The position numbers and the translations under genes are program-made. A DNA stretch of 64,000 nucleotides. Source: an uncultured Tateyamaria sp. GTDB lineage: Bacteria; Pseudomonadota; Alphaproteobacteria; Rhodobacterales; Rhodobacteraceae. Positions 1-8,233 of the stretch are shown here, piece by piece. Every line of letters begins with the position of its first letter. Positions within the stretch are counted from its first letter, which is position 1. Below the pieces are notes generated by a model. The model was not told where the DNA came from. It saw nothing but the letters and a program-made list of their open reading frames with translations, and made no database searches. The stretch is from the NCBI RefSeq assembly GCF_947496075.1, contig NZ_CANMBJ010000002.1, positions 62,001-126,000 of the forward strand, in the 5' to 3' direction.

Positions 1-302
1 ACCGCAAGAAGCTGGACGGCCTCTATGAATGCGTGATGTGCGCCTCCTGCTCGACAGCGTGCCCCAGCTACTGGTGGAATGGTGACCGCTACCTCGGGCC
101 AGCAGCCCTGCTACACGCTTACCGCTGGATCATCGACAGCCGGGACGAGGCGACAGGCGAACGGCTCGACGATCTTGAGGATCCGTTCAAGCTCTATCGC
201 TGCCATACGATCATGAACTGCGCCAAGACATGTCCCAAGGGCCTGAACCCAGCAGAGGCGATTGCCAACATCAAGCAGATGATGGTCGAACGTACCGTCT
301 GA
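1..302 (+). CDS. sdhB: Succinate dehydrogenase iron-sulfur subunit, C-terminal part (5' cut by window)
   Basis: Seen: the open frame enters from the left edge (first whole codon at base 3) and ends with TGA at 300-302. It carries the cysteine clusters [14 protein letters not shown] and [14 protein letters not shown], which in SdhB ligate the [4Fe-4S] and [3Fe-4S] centres. The tail [13 protein letters not shown] is typical of alphaproteobacterial SdhB. Known: SdhB passes electrons from the flavoprotein SdhA to ubiquinone at the inner membrane (complex II). About the last 100 of roughly 260 residues are present. The rest of the sdh operon should lie upstream, outside the window. The gene after it starts only 7 bp later but is unrelated. 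Confidence 0.96.
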   Translation, partial: RKKLDGLYECVMCASCSTACPSYWWNGDRYLGPAALLHAYRWIIDSRDEATGERLDDLEDPFKLYRCHTIMNCAKTCPKGLNPAEAIANIKQMMVERTV

Positions 303-309
303 TGCGGGT

Positions 310-1008
310 ATGAACGACGTCTGGGCGGCCCTTCTGCTGGCAACACTTGCAGGCGGATCGATCCCGCTGGGCGCTTGGATTGCGACATTCAACGCCGCTT
401 GGCCCAACTGGCTCAAGACCGAAGCGCGTCACGGCGTGATTGCATTCGGGGCCGGCGCGCTCTTGGCCGCCGTCGCACTAGTGCTGGTCCCCGAAGGCAC
501 GGAGCGGCTTGGGCCCGGCGCGGCCCTTGGCTGGTTCTTTGCAGGCGGTGTCGCTTTCGCCGTGATTGACCGGGCGCTGTCGCGGGCAGGGGGCAAATTC
601 GCGCAGTTTCTCGCCATGATGATGGATTACCTGCCCGAGGCGATGGCGCTCGGCGCCCTTATCTCGGGCGATCTTGGCACCGCGCTCCTTGTGGCGGGGC
701 TTATTGCGCTGCAGAACCTGCCCGAAGGCTTCAATGCCATGCGCGAATTGTCAGAAGATGGCCCCGCGCCGCTTTGGCTCTTTGTACTGATGGTCCCGCT
801 TGGTCCACTGGCCGCTTATGTCGGGGTTTCTCTGCCGCCCTCGCAAGAGCATGTGATCGGTGCAGTCATGATGCTGGCCTCGGGTGGCATACTTTTCCTG
901 ATGTTCCAGGATATCGCACCGCAGGTGCCATTGAAGAACGCGCATCTGCCGACACTGGGCGCTGTGTGCGGCTTTGGCCTTGGATTGGCCGGCGACCTGC
1001 TGATTTAG
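310..1008 (+). CDS. ZIP-family metal transporter, variant metal-site residues
   Basis: A 232-residue protein made almost entirely of hydrophobic helices (about eight). Two helices carry the ZIP pattern: DYLPEAMALGA near residue 103 and LQNLPEGF near residue 137. In ZupT-type ZIPs both motifs start with His (HNxPEG); here the equivalents are Asp and Gln. This recalls the GufA/BbZIP branch, which uses different ligands. Expected role is import of a divalent cation such as Zn2+ across the inner membrane, but metal and direction are not shown. The start is 7 bp after the sdhB stop, so cotranscription from the sdh promoter is possible. Confidence 0.72.
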   Translation: MNDVWAALLLATLAGGSIPLGAWIATFNAAWPNWLKTEARHGVIAFGAGALLAAVALVLVPEGTERLGPGAALGWFFAGGVAFAVIDRALSRAGGKFAQFLAMMMDYLPEAMALGALISGDLGTALLVAGLIALQNLPEGFNAMRELSEDGPAPLWLFVLMVPLGPLAAYVGVSLPPSQEHVIGAVMMLASGGILFLMFQDIAPQVPLKNAHLPTLGAVCGFGLGLAGDLLI

Positions 1009-1095
1009 ACCATTGAGCCCAACGTATCCTACCTCCGCACAGCCCGGCTGCCGCCGAAGGCCGATTTGTGATACCCTGCGTCCAATCAAACGGGG

Positions 1096-2247
1096 GTGGA
1101 CATGTCGGATATCACCATTCTCATCGGCACGACCAAGGGTGCGTTTCTTTTGCACAGTGCCACGCGCGACACCTGGAAACTGACAGGACCACATTGTGAC
1201 GGCTGGGCCATCAACCATGTGATTGGTGATCCGAAGACAGGCCATATCTGGGCCGGTGGTGGCAATACTTTCAGCGGCGCCGGGATCTGGCGGTCTGACG
1301 ATGGCGGGGCGACATGGCAGCTGTCCAAACTCTCGAAAGGAGAGATGGACAGCTGGGCCGAAGACAATCCGGATGAGGCGGCCCTTTTCGGCTGGACGGC
1401 GCACGACACCAGCTTTGATGGCGATGTCACCGCGATCTGGTCCCTGTCACTGGCCAACGGGCGGCTCATGGCAGGTGGCAATCCCGGCCGCCTTTACGAA
1501 AGCGCCGATGGCGGCCAGAACTGGACCCGCAACGATGCGCTCAGCGACCATGACACGCGCGACAGCTGGAACCCTGGCGGGGCGGGGCTGGTCCTGCACA
1601 CGATTGTCCGCGATCCCAAGGATGACGCCAAGATGTGGGTGGGGATCTCGGCGGCAGGCGTTTTTGCGACCGAGGATGGTGGCGCCACATGGGACCGGCG
1701 CAACCGGCTCTCCAATGCCGAAAGCTGCGGCCACAATGCACATCCGGCAGCACCCCGCGATGGCGAAACCGGGCATTGCGTTCATAACTTTGTCCGCGCC
1801 AGCACGGATGTGCTCTATCAGCAAAACCATCACGGGGTCTGGCGGTCGTCCGATGACGGCCGCAGTTGGGAGGATATCACCGAAGGACTGCCCTCGACCT
1901 TCGGGTTTCCCATCGCCGTACACCCCCACAAGCCACAGATGATCTGGACCTTGCCGCTCAACGGTGACAGCGACGGGCGCTATCCCCCCGATGCCAGCGC
2001 CGCCGTCTGGCGGTCAGAGAATGGCGGCGACACCTGGACTGACCAGCGAAACGGATTGCCGCAAGACACCTGCTTTTTCACCGTATTGCGGCAGGCCATG
2101 GCCACCGATCAGCAGCCGCAAGCTGGGGTGTATTTTGGCACAAACTCCGGCTCGGTTTTTGCATCAAGGGACGAAGGCGAAACATGGGATGAAGTCGCCC
2201 GGCACCTGCCCACAATCCTGTCGGTCGAGGTGATGGACCGTATCTGA
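1096..2247 (+). CDS. Asp-box (BNR) beta-propeller protein, sialidase-like fold
   Basis: The 383 residues hold at least six Asp boxes with the S/T-x-D-x-G-x-T/S-W pattern: RSDDGGATWQ, ESADGGQNWT, ATEDGGATWD, RSSDDGRSWE, RSENGGDTWT and ASRDEGETWD. This regular spacing predicts a six-bladed propeller of the sialidase/VPS10 type. Asp boxes are structural, and no catalytic sialidase set (Arg triad, Tyr/Glu pair) was identified, so enzymatic activity is not claimed. No signal peptide is visible, suggesting a cytoplasmic protein. The start could be GTG at 1096 or ATG at 1102; neither has a clear Shine-Dalgarno site. Confidence 0.75.
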   Translation: MDMSDITILIGTTKGAFLLHSATRDTWKLTGPHCDGWAINHVIGDPKTGHIWAGGGNTFSGAGIWRSDDGGATWQLSKLSKGEMDSWAEDNPDEAALFGWTAHDTSFDGDVTAIWSLSLANGRLMAGGNPGRLYESADGGQNWTRNDALSDHDTRDSWNPGGAGLVLHTIVRDPKDDAKMWVGISAAGVFATEDGGATWDRRNRLSNAESCGHNAHPAAPRDGETGHCVHNFVRASTDVLYQQNHHGVWRSSDDGRSWEDITEGLPSTFGFPIAVHPHKPQMIWTLPLNGDSDGRYPPDASAAVWRSENGGDTWTDQRNGLPQDTCFFTVLRQAMATDQQPQAGVYFGTNSGSVFASRDEGETWDEVARHLPTILSVEVMDRI

Positions 2248-2284
2248 CACTTGCACCCAACGTTCTGGCAGTTAGGCTGCGCGC

Positions 2285-3133
2285 ATGACCGACACCCCCG
2301 ACTATGCCGACGCTCACCGCGCCACCCCGCCAGTGATCTGCTACCCGCCCGAGACATTGCCGCAACCGGATATGGCGCGCTATGCCCGTGCCCGCGATGG
2401 CATGACTAAACTGTCCGCGACCCTTGCCGCCCCGCGCGAGGCGGCAACGTTCGAGGTGCCTGCGGGTCACATCTTTCGCATCTCCTCTGTCGAAGGGCCG
2501 CAGGTTGGCGACTTGAACCTGTGGAACGCAAACGACCTGTCCGAAAGGTTCTACTCTGGCAAGACGCGGGCCTTGCACGGCACCCATGTGGACACAGGCG
2601 ACCGGCTCTGGACCAGCTTTCCCACCCTGCGCCCGATGGCCACGATCATCCACGACACGCTTGATTGGTACGGGTTCGATGAGTTTGGGGGTGGTGTGCA
2701 TGACGTGATCGGTACGCGGTGTGACCCCTATACAGGCAACCTTTTACAGGGCGGTCACTACCATCACTGCTGCCATTCGAACCTGACCCGCGCGCTGGCC
2801 GACCACACCGGACTGTCGCTGGTCGAGGCCGAGCCGCATGTGCATGACGTCATGAATGTCTTCATGTGCACCGGCTTCACCCGCGACACCGGTCAGTACT
2901 TCATGAAGGCGTCACCGGTCCGCCCCGGCGACCATATCGACGTCTTCGCCGAGATCGACCTGCTGGGCGCGCTCAGCGCCTGTCCAGGCGGCGATTGCGG
3001 GTCCGAGCATTCCTCGGACACCGCGCCCTGCTTCCCGCTCAAGATCGAAGTGTTTGCGCCCGCACCCGGTGCGCTCGATGGCTGGCAGAGCCCGCCGGTC
3101 AACGGCTACGACCGCAGCCACGGACGCGCATAG
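2285..3133 (+). CDS. DUF1989 / urea carboxylase-associated family protein
   Basis: A 282-residue protein with the hallmarks of DUF1989: the segment VPAGHIFRISSVEGPQVGDLN around residues 59-79, the His/Cys cluster GGHYHHCCHSN near residue 157, and the closing PGGDCGSEHSSDTAPC. Several conserved His and Cys residues suggest metal binding. Known: members often sit beside urea carboxylase or other amidohydrolase genes, and their biochemical role is poorly defined. No urea carboxylase is next to this copy, although a urea ABC importer lies 50 kb away. It follows the propeller gene by 37 bp and may be cotranscribed with it. Confidence 0.8.
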   Translation: MTDTPDYADAHRATPPVICYPPETLPQPDMARYARARDGMTKLSATLAAPREAATFEVPAGHIFRISSVEGPQVGDLNLWNANDLSERFYSGKTRALHGTHVDTGDRLWTSFPTLRPMATIIHDTLDWYGFDEFGGGVHDVIGTRCDPYTGNLLQGGHYHHCCHSNLTRALADHTGLSLVEAEPHVHDVMNVFMCTGFTRDTGQYFMKASPVRPGDHIDVFAEIDLLGALSACPGGDCGSEHSSDTAPCFPLKIEVFAPAPGALDGWQSPPVNGYDRSHGRA

Positions 3134-3360
3134 CGCGACGAGGGCCAGCCTTCCCTGTTTTGGAAAAATCCCCGCCGGAGGCTCCGACGAATGCCACATG
3201 CATAACGGTGCATTCATCGCGCGTTAAGCAAGACGCGCTACAAGAAAGTTAACCAACGCTTACACGACCGTGACGGTGGGGGTGTACAGATGGTGCACGC
3301 GGGGTGACAGGCTTGTGCCACCCCTAATACGCTGAAAAATAGTGCTAAAATAGCGTCGCG
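3134..3360. other. Intergenic region between convergent genes with a weak hairpin
   Basis: A 227-bp gap between the DUF1989 gene and the 3' end of deoD. The only structure seen is a GGGGTG...CACCCC hairpin at 3301-3324. It has no T-run in either direction, so a terminator role is uncertain. The stretch after it (3325-3360) is A/T-rich. No open frame with coding character was found. Confidence 0.5.
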
Positions 3361-4065
3361 TCAGGCAAACGCGGCTTCCAGCGCAATTTCCACCATATCC
3401 CCAAAGGTCTTTTCACGATCTTCCGACGGCAGGGCTTCACCTGTCTGAAGGTGGTCACTGACGGTCAGCACAGCCAGTGCCCGGCGCCCGTGACGCGCCG
3501 CCAAGGTGTACAGCTCCGCAGCCTCCATCTCGACGGCAAGGATGCCATGGCGAACCATCTGTTCGTCCAGGTCGGCCCGCTCGGCATAGAACACGTCGGA
3601 TGAATAGATGCCGCCCACATGCGTTTTAGTGCCCTTGGCCTGGGCCGCATTTACTGCTGCCGCCAACAGACCATAGTCGGCACAGGGGGCATAGTTGATC
3701 TCTTTGAAAAAGCCCGAGGACGGTGACGTGATGGTTGTCGATGTCATCGCAATGATTACGTCGCGGATGCCCACATGTGGCTGCATGCCCCCGCATGATC
3801 CAATGCGGATCAGCGTCTGTGCGCCATATGTGGTGATCAGTTCGTTGGCGTAGATCGACAGGGACGGCATGCCCATGCCTGACCCCTGAATGGTGACCCT
3901 GTTGCCCTTCCACGTCCCGGTAAAACCCAGCATGCCACGCACTTCGTTGACCAGCTCGGCGTTTTCCAGAAACGTCTCAGCCGCCCATTTCGCGCGATAA
4001 GGATCCCCGGGCATCAGCACGGTTTCGGCAATCTGGCCCGGTGCGGCACCGATATGAACGGTCAT
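3361..4065 (-). CDS. deoD: Purine nucleoside phosphorylase, DeoD type
   Basis: The 234-residue protein matches the hexameric DeoD family in length (235-240) and motifs: the N-terminal MTVHIGA..G start, MPGDPYRAK (phosphate loop region), [15 protein letters not shown], and [12 protein letters not shown], whose Glu binds the ribose. VSDH..TGE near the end carries the catalytic Asp region. It cleaves purine (deoxy)nucleosides with phosphate to base plus (deoxy)ribose-1-phosphate in the cytosol. Start choice: ATG at 4065 is preceded by AAGGAG at good spacing; the in-frame TTG at 4071 is less likely. It could use nucleosides imported by the BMP-type transporter at 16-21 kb (inference). Confidence 0.95.
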   Translation of the reverse strand: MTVHIGAAPGQIAETVLMPGDPYRAKWAAETFLENAELVNEVRGMLGFTGTWKGNRVTIQGSGMGMPSLSIYANELITTYGAQTLIRIGSCGGMQPHVGIRDVIIAMTSTTITSPSSGFFKEINYAPCADYGLLAAAVNAAQAKGTKTHVGGIYSSDVFYAERADLDEQMVRHGILAVEMEAAELYTLAARHGRRALAVLTVSDHLQTGEALPSEDREKTFGDMVEIALEAAFA

Positions 4066-4196
4066 GGTCAACTCCTTCGTATGGGAACAGCCATTTCAGT
4101 ACGCGTTTTCCGCGGAAAGGAGAATAGCATGCACGACAACGGCGCAGATTTGCGCATGGATAGCGCATCAAAACATGGAAGAGCCGCCTGAATCAA

Positions 4197-4234
4197 AAAG
4201 GCCACGTTCCCTTAGCAAAAGGAACGTGGCCTTT
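4197..4234 (-). terminator. Rho-independent terminator of the H-NS-like gene
   Basis: A perfect 14-bp inverted repeat (AAAGGCCACGTTCC at 4197-4210, its complement at 4221-4234) with a 10-nt loop. On the minus strand the stem is followed by a short T-run (the complement of 4195-4199). It lies 18 bp beyond the stop of the H-NS-like gene. Because A/T tracts flank both sides it could also act on the plus strand. Confidence 0.85.
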
Positions 4235-4251
4235 CTTGAATTGGCGCGCGG

Positions 4252-4575
4252 TCAGATTTCCATCTTCTCCGCTGGTGTGCCTGCCTCCACAGCAGCCTTG
4301 AACCAGTTTGGCTGACGCCCTTTGCCGGTCCAGGTTTGTGCGGGATTTTCAGGGTTCATGTATTTCGGTTCGGCAGTGGACGCTTTCGCGCTTCCCCGTC
4401 CCGGTTTCTTACTCGTCAACTCATCCAGCGAAAAACCATACTCTGCTGCCGCTTTTTGGGCCGCGGCCAAAGCATCATGCCGCTCTGATTTGCGACGTTG
4501 CACAATTGCCTCGTCCAGGTCAGCGCGTAGTGCTTCCAGTTCCTTGCGGCTCATCTTGTCGAGTTTGATTGCCAT
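4252..4575 (-). CDS. H-NS family nucleoid-associated protein
   Basis: A 107-residue basic protein with an N-terminal coiled-coil oligomerisation region (about residues 1-50, rich in Leu, Glu and Lys) and a C-terminal DNA-binding motif, TWTGKGRQPNWF, at about 81-92. This is the alphaproteobacterial H-NS/HvrA/MvaT-like core that inserts into the minor groove of AT-rich DNA. Inferred role: transcriptional silencer and nucleoid organiser. It stands alone, with its own terminator. The ATG at 4575 has only a weak upstream site (GGAC then A-run). The AT-rich DNA just upstream (4580-4625) probably holds its promoter. Confidence 0.88.
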   Translation of the reverse strand: MAIKLDKMSRKELEALRADLDEAIVQRRKSERHDALAAAQKAAAEYGFSLDELTSKKPGRGSAKASTAEPKYMNPENPAQTWTGKGRQPNWFKAAVEAGTPAEKMEI

Positions 4576-4769
4576 TTTTTGTCCAGTTTATTTTGAGATT
4601 ACATACTCTATTTGGCGAAATCGTAAGAAAATCAAGAGCCTGACTGATCGTAATTGTGTCAGCGGCGGGGACTTGCCCGTTATGCGCGTTTCTTTCGACC
4701 GCCAGTGGAAAACTGACTTGGTGAATTGATGACACCGGAATTGGGTTTCCCGTAGGACGGGAGAGGCCT
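4576..4769. other. Divergent intergenic region between the H-NS-like gene and the reb-like remnants
   Basis: A 194-bp stretch without a coding frame. The half nearest the H-NS-like gene is AT-rich and is the likely promoter zone for that gene. The distal end holds GGGAGAGG at 4759-4766, a good Shine-Dalgarno for the ATG at 4770 that opens the first reb-like remnant. Confidence 0.4.
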
Positions 4770-4947
4770 ATGGCAATTAAAACTGAAGACCATTGAAGCG
4801 GCGGTCGACGTCGCCAAAGCCTATTCCGATTTGGCGCAATCAGTATCTTCGGCGCTATTGGATGCAACCGCCACCCAGCAAAAGGCACGGCACGAAAACA
4901 TGATTGAAACCGCGAAACTGTGCGCGAGCGATTTAAAGAATGATTGA
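4770..4947 (+). pseudogene. RebB-like (R-body) gene remnant 1, frameshifted
   Basis: A Shine-Dalgarno (GGGAGAGG) precedes ATG 4770, but this frame stops after eight codons (MAIKTEDH). From about 4789 a shifted frame reads on to TGA 4945-4947 with AYSDLAQSVSSALL followed by DATATQQKARHE. This fits the RebB pattern (aromatic, AQ, then a Q-Q pair after an A-rich helix). RebB proteins are small (70-110 residue) components of refractile R-bodies and their relatives. The usual N-terminal ITDAVTQ segment is not visible, so sequence may also have been lost. The assignment rests on motif resemblance only; a phasin-like or other helical protein is the alternative. Confidence 0.5.
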
Positions 4948-4994
4948 TCCGGTTTTAGGTCGGGTTGATTGGCTCGACATAGTTAGAGCGTGAT

Positions 4995-5226
4995 ATGGCC
5001 GAAGAAACAGCGGTGAGTGACCAGCATCACTGATGCTGTATCCCAGACACTGGTGGCCAATGTCGGCACCGCGCAGCCAAACGGCGCAGCGGTTTTTCAG
5101 CAGTGCTATGCCCAAACAATAGCGTTCTGCATGCAGAACACAGCCGCCCGATAGCGGCAGGGATAGGTTATCGCCGACACGTCGATGTCCGCTTTGGTGC
5201 CCGTCGTGGGCAAGGAAAGGTCGTAG
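4995..5226 (+). pseudogene. RebB-like (R-body) gene remnant 2, frameshift plus in-frame stops
   Basis: ATG 4995 starts MAEETAVSDQ and stops at 5031-5033. One base over, the frame reads ITDAVSQTLVANVGT and FQQCYAQTIAFCMQNTAAR, a close fit to the RebB signature (ITDAVTQ..., Y..xAQ...QN). The frame then meets TAG at 5152 and again at 5164. Both would be CAG (Gln) after one transition, restoring a Gln-rich stretch as in intact RebB. One frameshift and two nonsense codons make an active gene unlikely unless there are sequencing errors. With its neighbours it suggests a decayed reb locus. Confidence 0.6.
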
Positions 5227-5229
5227 CCC

Positions 5230-5686
5230 ATGGTACAAAAACCCAAACCCGCCAAAAACGATATTTCGGCAGGTTCAGCAGATGCGGACGACACGCAACC
5301 CCAAGACAGCAGTCAGTTCGGAGCCGATCACCGGCAAGAGGCGTTGAACACGTTGAATGCGCAGGCCGATGCTTCGAAATCGGCAAGTTCCGTCAATGCC
5401 CGGATCGAGGCAACGGTTGTCTTGCTCAACAAGAAAATTGCCAAAAACCCCGGTGAAATCGCGCGTCGGGCTCGAGCTTGCAACATCGCAATCGCTGTCC
5501 ATCGCCGTTCAGGATGCCGTCGATCACTTGCGACTGATGCAGCTGCTGGCCGAAGCAACGCTGGCGCGGGCGGTCATGCCTGAGGCGAGCAAAGAAGACA
5601 CGGCCGCGGCATCCGCTACCCAGACCGGAGTGGACACAGCTTTGCAGCCCCTGCAGCGGGTCGCTGACCTCGCTCAGGCAGTATAG
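5230..5686 (+). pseudogene. Reb-locus hypothetical gene, frameshifted near 5470
   Basis: ATG 5230 opens a hydrophilic, Ala/Gln/Ser-rich protein (MVQKPKPAKNDISAGS...NARIEATVVLLNKKIAKNPG). Near 5470 the sensible frame switches: the first goes on into Cys/Arg-rich non-coding-like sequence, while the adjacent frame reads ELATSQSLSIAVQDAVDHLR and then MQLLAEATLARAV to a stop at 5684-5686. Joined, they give about 150 residues. The LATSQSLSIAVQDAVDH part resembles helical proteins encoded next to rebB genes, but this is from memory and uncertain. A single indel would restore the frame. Confidence 0.5.
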
Positions 5687-5710
5687 GTTTCGAAAAAGGC
5701 GCAGTGACGG

Positions 5711-7681
5711 CTATTCGGCCGCAACAGCCTTTGGATCGGCCAGTGTGACGATGTCCTGCATGATCGTGTTCAGCTCGAAATCCTTGGGCGTATAGACCCG
5801 CGCAACGCCCATGGCGCGCAACCGATCGGCGTCGTCATCGGGAATGATGCCGCCGACAATCACCGGCACGTGTCCCAGCCCCGCGGCTCGCATGCGCTGC
5901 ATCAGGTCTTCGACAAGTGGAATGTGGCTGCCCGACAGGATCGACAGGCCCACCACATGCGCATCGTCATCGCGGGCGGCGGTCACGATTTCCTCCGGTG
6001 TCAGCCGGATCCCTTCATAGGCGATGTCCATCCCGCAATCACGCGCACGAACAGCAATCTGTTCGGCGCCGTTGGAATGGCCATCAAGGCCCGGCTTGCC
6101 CACAAGGAATTTCAAACGCCGACCCAAACGGTCGCTCACAGCATCAACAGCATCGCGCAGATCATCCAACCCCTCGGTCATGTTCGAACGACCTGACGAC
6201 ACGCCGGTTGGCCCGCGATACTCTCCGTGCACCGCACGCATTTGCGCCGCCCATTCACCGGTGGTGACGCCAACCTTGGCGCAGGCGATCGAGGCAGGCA
6301 TGACATTCTGGCCCGCCTGCGCCGCTGCACGTAAATCGGAAAGGGCAGCGTTCACTGCGGCATCATCCCGTTCTGCGCGCCACGCGTTCAGCCGGTCAAT
6401 CTGGTCTTGTTCGACAGCCGGATCGACAACCATGATTCCGCCATCGCCGGTCATCAGTGGGGAAGGCTCCCCAGCCTGGTACTTGTTTACGCCAACCACA
6501 ACGGTTTCACCCTTTTCAATGCGGTTCAGACGCTCGGCATTCGATTGCACCAGTTGGGCTTTCATATAGTCAATTGCCGCAATGGCTCCGCCCATCGCAT
6601 CAAGGTTTTCCAATTCATGGCGCGCGCCGGTTTTCAACTCCTCGACCTTGGCGTCAACAGCAGGATTGCCATCAAACAGGTCGTCATATTCCAGAAGGTC
6701 CGTTTCAAAGGCCATAATCTGCTGCATGCGCATCGACCATTGCTGGTCCCATGGACGCGGCAGACCCAGCGCCTCGTTCCAAGCGGGCAATTGCACCGCA
6801 CGGGCCCGCGCCTTTTTTGAAAGCGTGACGGCCAGCATTTCGATCAGAATGCGATAGACGTTGTTTTCCGGCTGCTGTTCGGTCAGGCCAAGTGAATTGA
6901 CCTGCACCCCGTAACGGAAACGGCGGAATTTCGGGTCAGTCACGCCGTAGCGCTTCTCGCAAATCTCATCCCACAGATCGACAAAGGCGCGCATTTTGCA
7001 CATCTCGGTCACAAAGCGGATGCCGGCATTCACAAAGAAGGAAATGCGCCCGACGACAGCCGGAAAATCGGTCGGGTCAATACGCGGTTTCAGTTCGTCC
7101 AGAACGGCTGTGGCGGTGGCAAGGGCGAATGCTAATTCCTGCTCAGGCGTCGCGCCCGCCTCTTGCAGGTGATAGGAACACACATTCATCGGGTTCCATT
7201 TCGGTACGTTGGTGTAGCAGTATTCGGCCACATCCGCGATCATCTTGAGTGATGGTTTTGGCGGGCAGATATAGGTGCCGCGGCTTAGGTATTCCTTGAT
7301 CAGGTCGTTCTGAACTGTGCCTTGCAACTTGGACACATCCGCGCCCTGTTCCTCGGCCACGGCGATATAAAGCGACAGCAGCCATGGGGCTGTTGCATTG
7401 ATTGTCATCGACGTGTTCATCTGTTCCAGGGGAATATCCGAGAACAGCGTGCGCATATCGCCCAGATGTGCCACGGGGACACCAACCTTGCCGACCTCAC
7501 CGCGCGCCAGAACGTGGTCGCTGTCGTATCCGGTTTGTGTTGGCAGATCGAAAGCCACGGACAAGCCGGTTTGACCTTTGGCCAAGTTTGATCGGTAGAG
7601 CGCGTTGGATGCGGCGGCGGTCGAGTGTCCGGCGTAGGTGCGGATCAACCAAGGGCGGTCTTTCTGTACATGCTGCGACAT
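5711..7681 (-). CDS. ecm: Ethylmalonyl-CoA mutase (coenzyme B12-dependent)
   Basis: A 656-residue one-chain acyl-CoA mutase. The N-terminal TIM barrel carries the substrate region TYAGHSTA, FDLPTQTGYDSDH and MNTSMTINATAPW. The C-terminal cobalamin domain has KPGLDGHSNG (lower axial His about 535), SILSGSH and VIVGGIIP. The short N-terminus and the single fused B12 domain fit the MeaA/Ecm clade. Known role: (2R)-ethylmalonyl-CoA to (2S)-methylsuccinyl-CoA in the ethylmalonyl-CoA pathway for acetyl-CoA assimilation. The ccr gene 2 kb away supports Ecm over methylmalonyl-CoA mutase. Start: ATG 7681 has GGGAGAG upstream; a longer frame to 7819 lacks support. Confidence 0.93.
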   Translation of the reverse strand: MSQHVQKDRPWLIRTYAGHSTAAASNALYRSNLAKGQTGLSVAFDLPTQTGYDSDHVLARGEVGKVGVPVAHLGDMRTLFSDIPLEQMNTSMTINATAPWLLSLYIAVAEEQGADVSKLQGTVQNDLIKEYLSRGTYICPPKPSLKMIADVAEYCYTNVPKWNPMNVCSYHLQEAGATPEQELAFALATATAVLDELKPRIDPTDFPAVVGRISFFVNAGIRFVTEMCKMRAFVDLWDEICEKRYGVTDPKFRRFRYGVQVNSLGLTEQQPENNVYRILIEMLAVTLSKKARARAVQLPAWNEALGLPRPWDQQWSMRMQQIMAFETDLLEYDDLFDGNPAVDAKVEELKTGARHELENLDAMGGAIAAIDYMKAQLVQSNAERLNRIEKGETVVVGVNKYQAGEPSPLMTGDGGIMVVDPAVEQDQIDRLNAWRAERDDAAVNAALSDLRAAAQAGQNVMPASIACAKVGVTTGEWAAQMRAVHGEYRGPTGVSSGRSNMTEGLDDLRDAVDAVSDRLGRRLKFLVGKPGLDGHSNGAEQIAVRARDCGMDIAYEGIRLTPEEIVTAARDDDAHVVGLSILSGSHIPLVEDLMQRMRAAGLGHVPVIVGGIIPDDDADRLRAMGVARVYTPKDFELNTIMQDIVTLADPKAVAAE

Positions 7682-7755
7682 GGCGTACTCTCCCGTGAAT
7701 CGGCTGGGTAACAAAATTTCGTATGATGTGAGGTATAGGTAATTTTGTGGCGCAG

Positions 7756-8151
7756 TCAATCCGCTGCGTCGCGGCATTTTCTGCGTTGCGGCCAGACGGC
7801 TACGACAAACATCAGCCATCCCAGAACCCCGACGCTGTGGGCTGACAAGGTGATGGGCCCGGTAAAGGTTAGCAGTGCCAGGATATCTTCCGGCGGGGGC
7901 GGCGCCTTGATCACGGATTGCGCAGGCAACCCGTCAAAAATCATGCGGTAGTAGGTATAGTATCCTTGCGGTGATGCCCAAACAAAGGTGATGAAGGCGA
8001 CCAGCCACACGGGCACCCGGATGATCAGCGGGCGCCTCAGCACCAGCAAACGTGTGAACCCAAGAGCAACAACAGCAAACAGAAGGGATACAACGGCAAG
8101 GCCGATCTGTCCCCAAACGGTCAGGGTATGAAAGGAATCTCCGTCGTACAT
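7756..8151 (-). CDS. Four-helix inner-membrane protein of unknown function
   Basis: A 131-residue protein with about four hydrophobic helices (IGLAVVSLLFAVVALGF, PVWLVAFITFVWA, a central one, and VGVLGWLMFVVAVW) joined by short loops, and a basic C-terminus. I do not recognise a named family. It lies upstream of ecm in the same direction (74-bp gap) and is divergent from the acyltransferase gene. Being placed between ecm and ccr hints at a lineage-conserved block, but no role in the pathway can be read from the sequence. Confidence 0.7.
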   Translation of the reverse strand: MYDGDSFHTLTVWGQIGLAVVSLLFAVVALGFTRLLVLRRPLIIRVPVWLVAFITFVWASPQGYYTYYRMIFDGLPAQSVIKAPPPPEDILALLTFTGPITLSAHSVGVLGWLMFVVAVWPQRRKCRDAAD

Positions 8152-8233
8152 CCGGCCACTTTCAGGCTGCGGGAATGGAAAGACCAGCCCATTTCGCTTG
8201 CTCCTACCCCATACGCCTGCGAGGGTTCACGCG

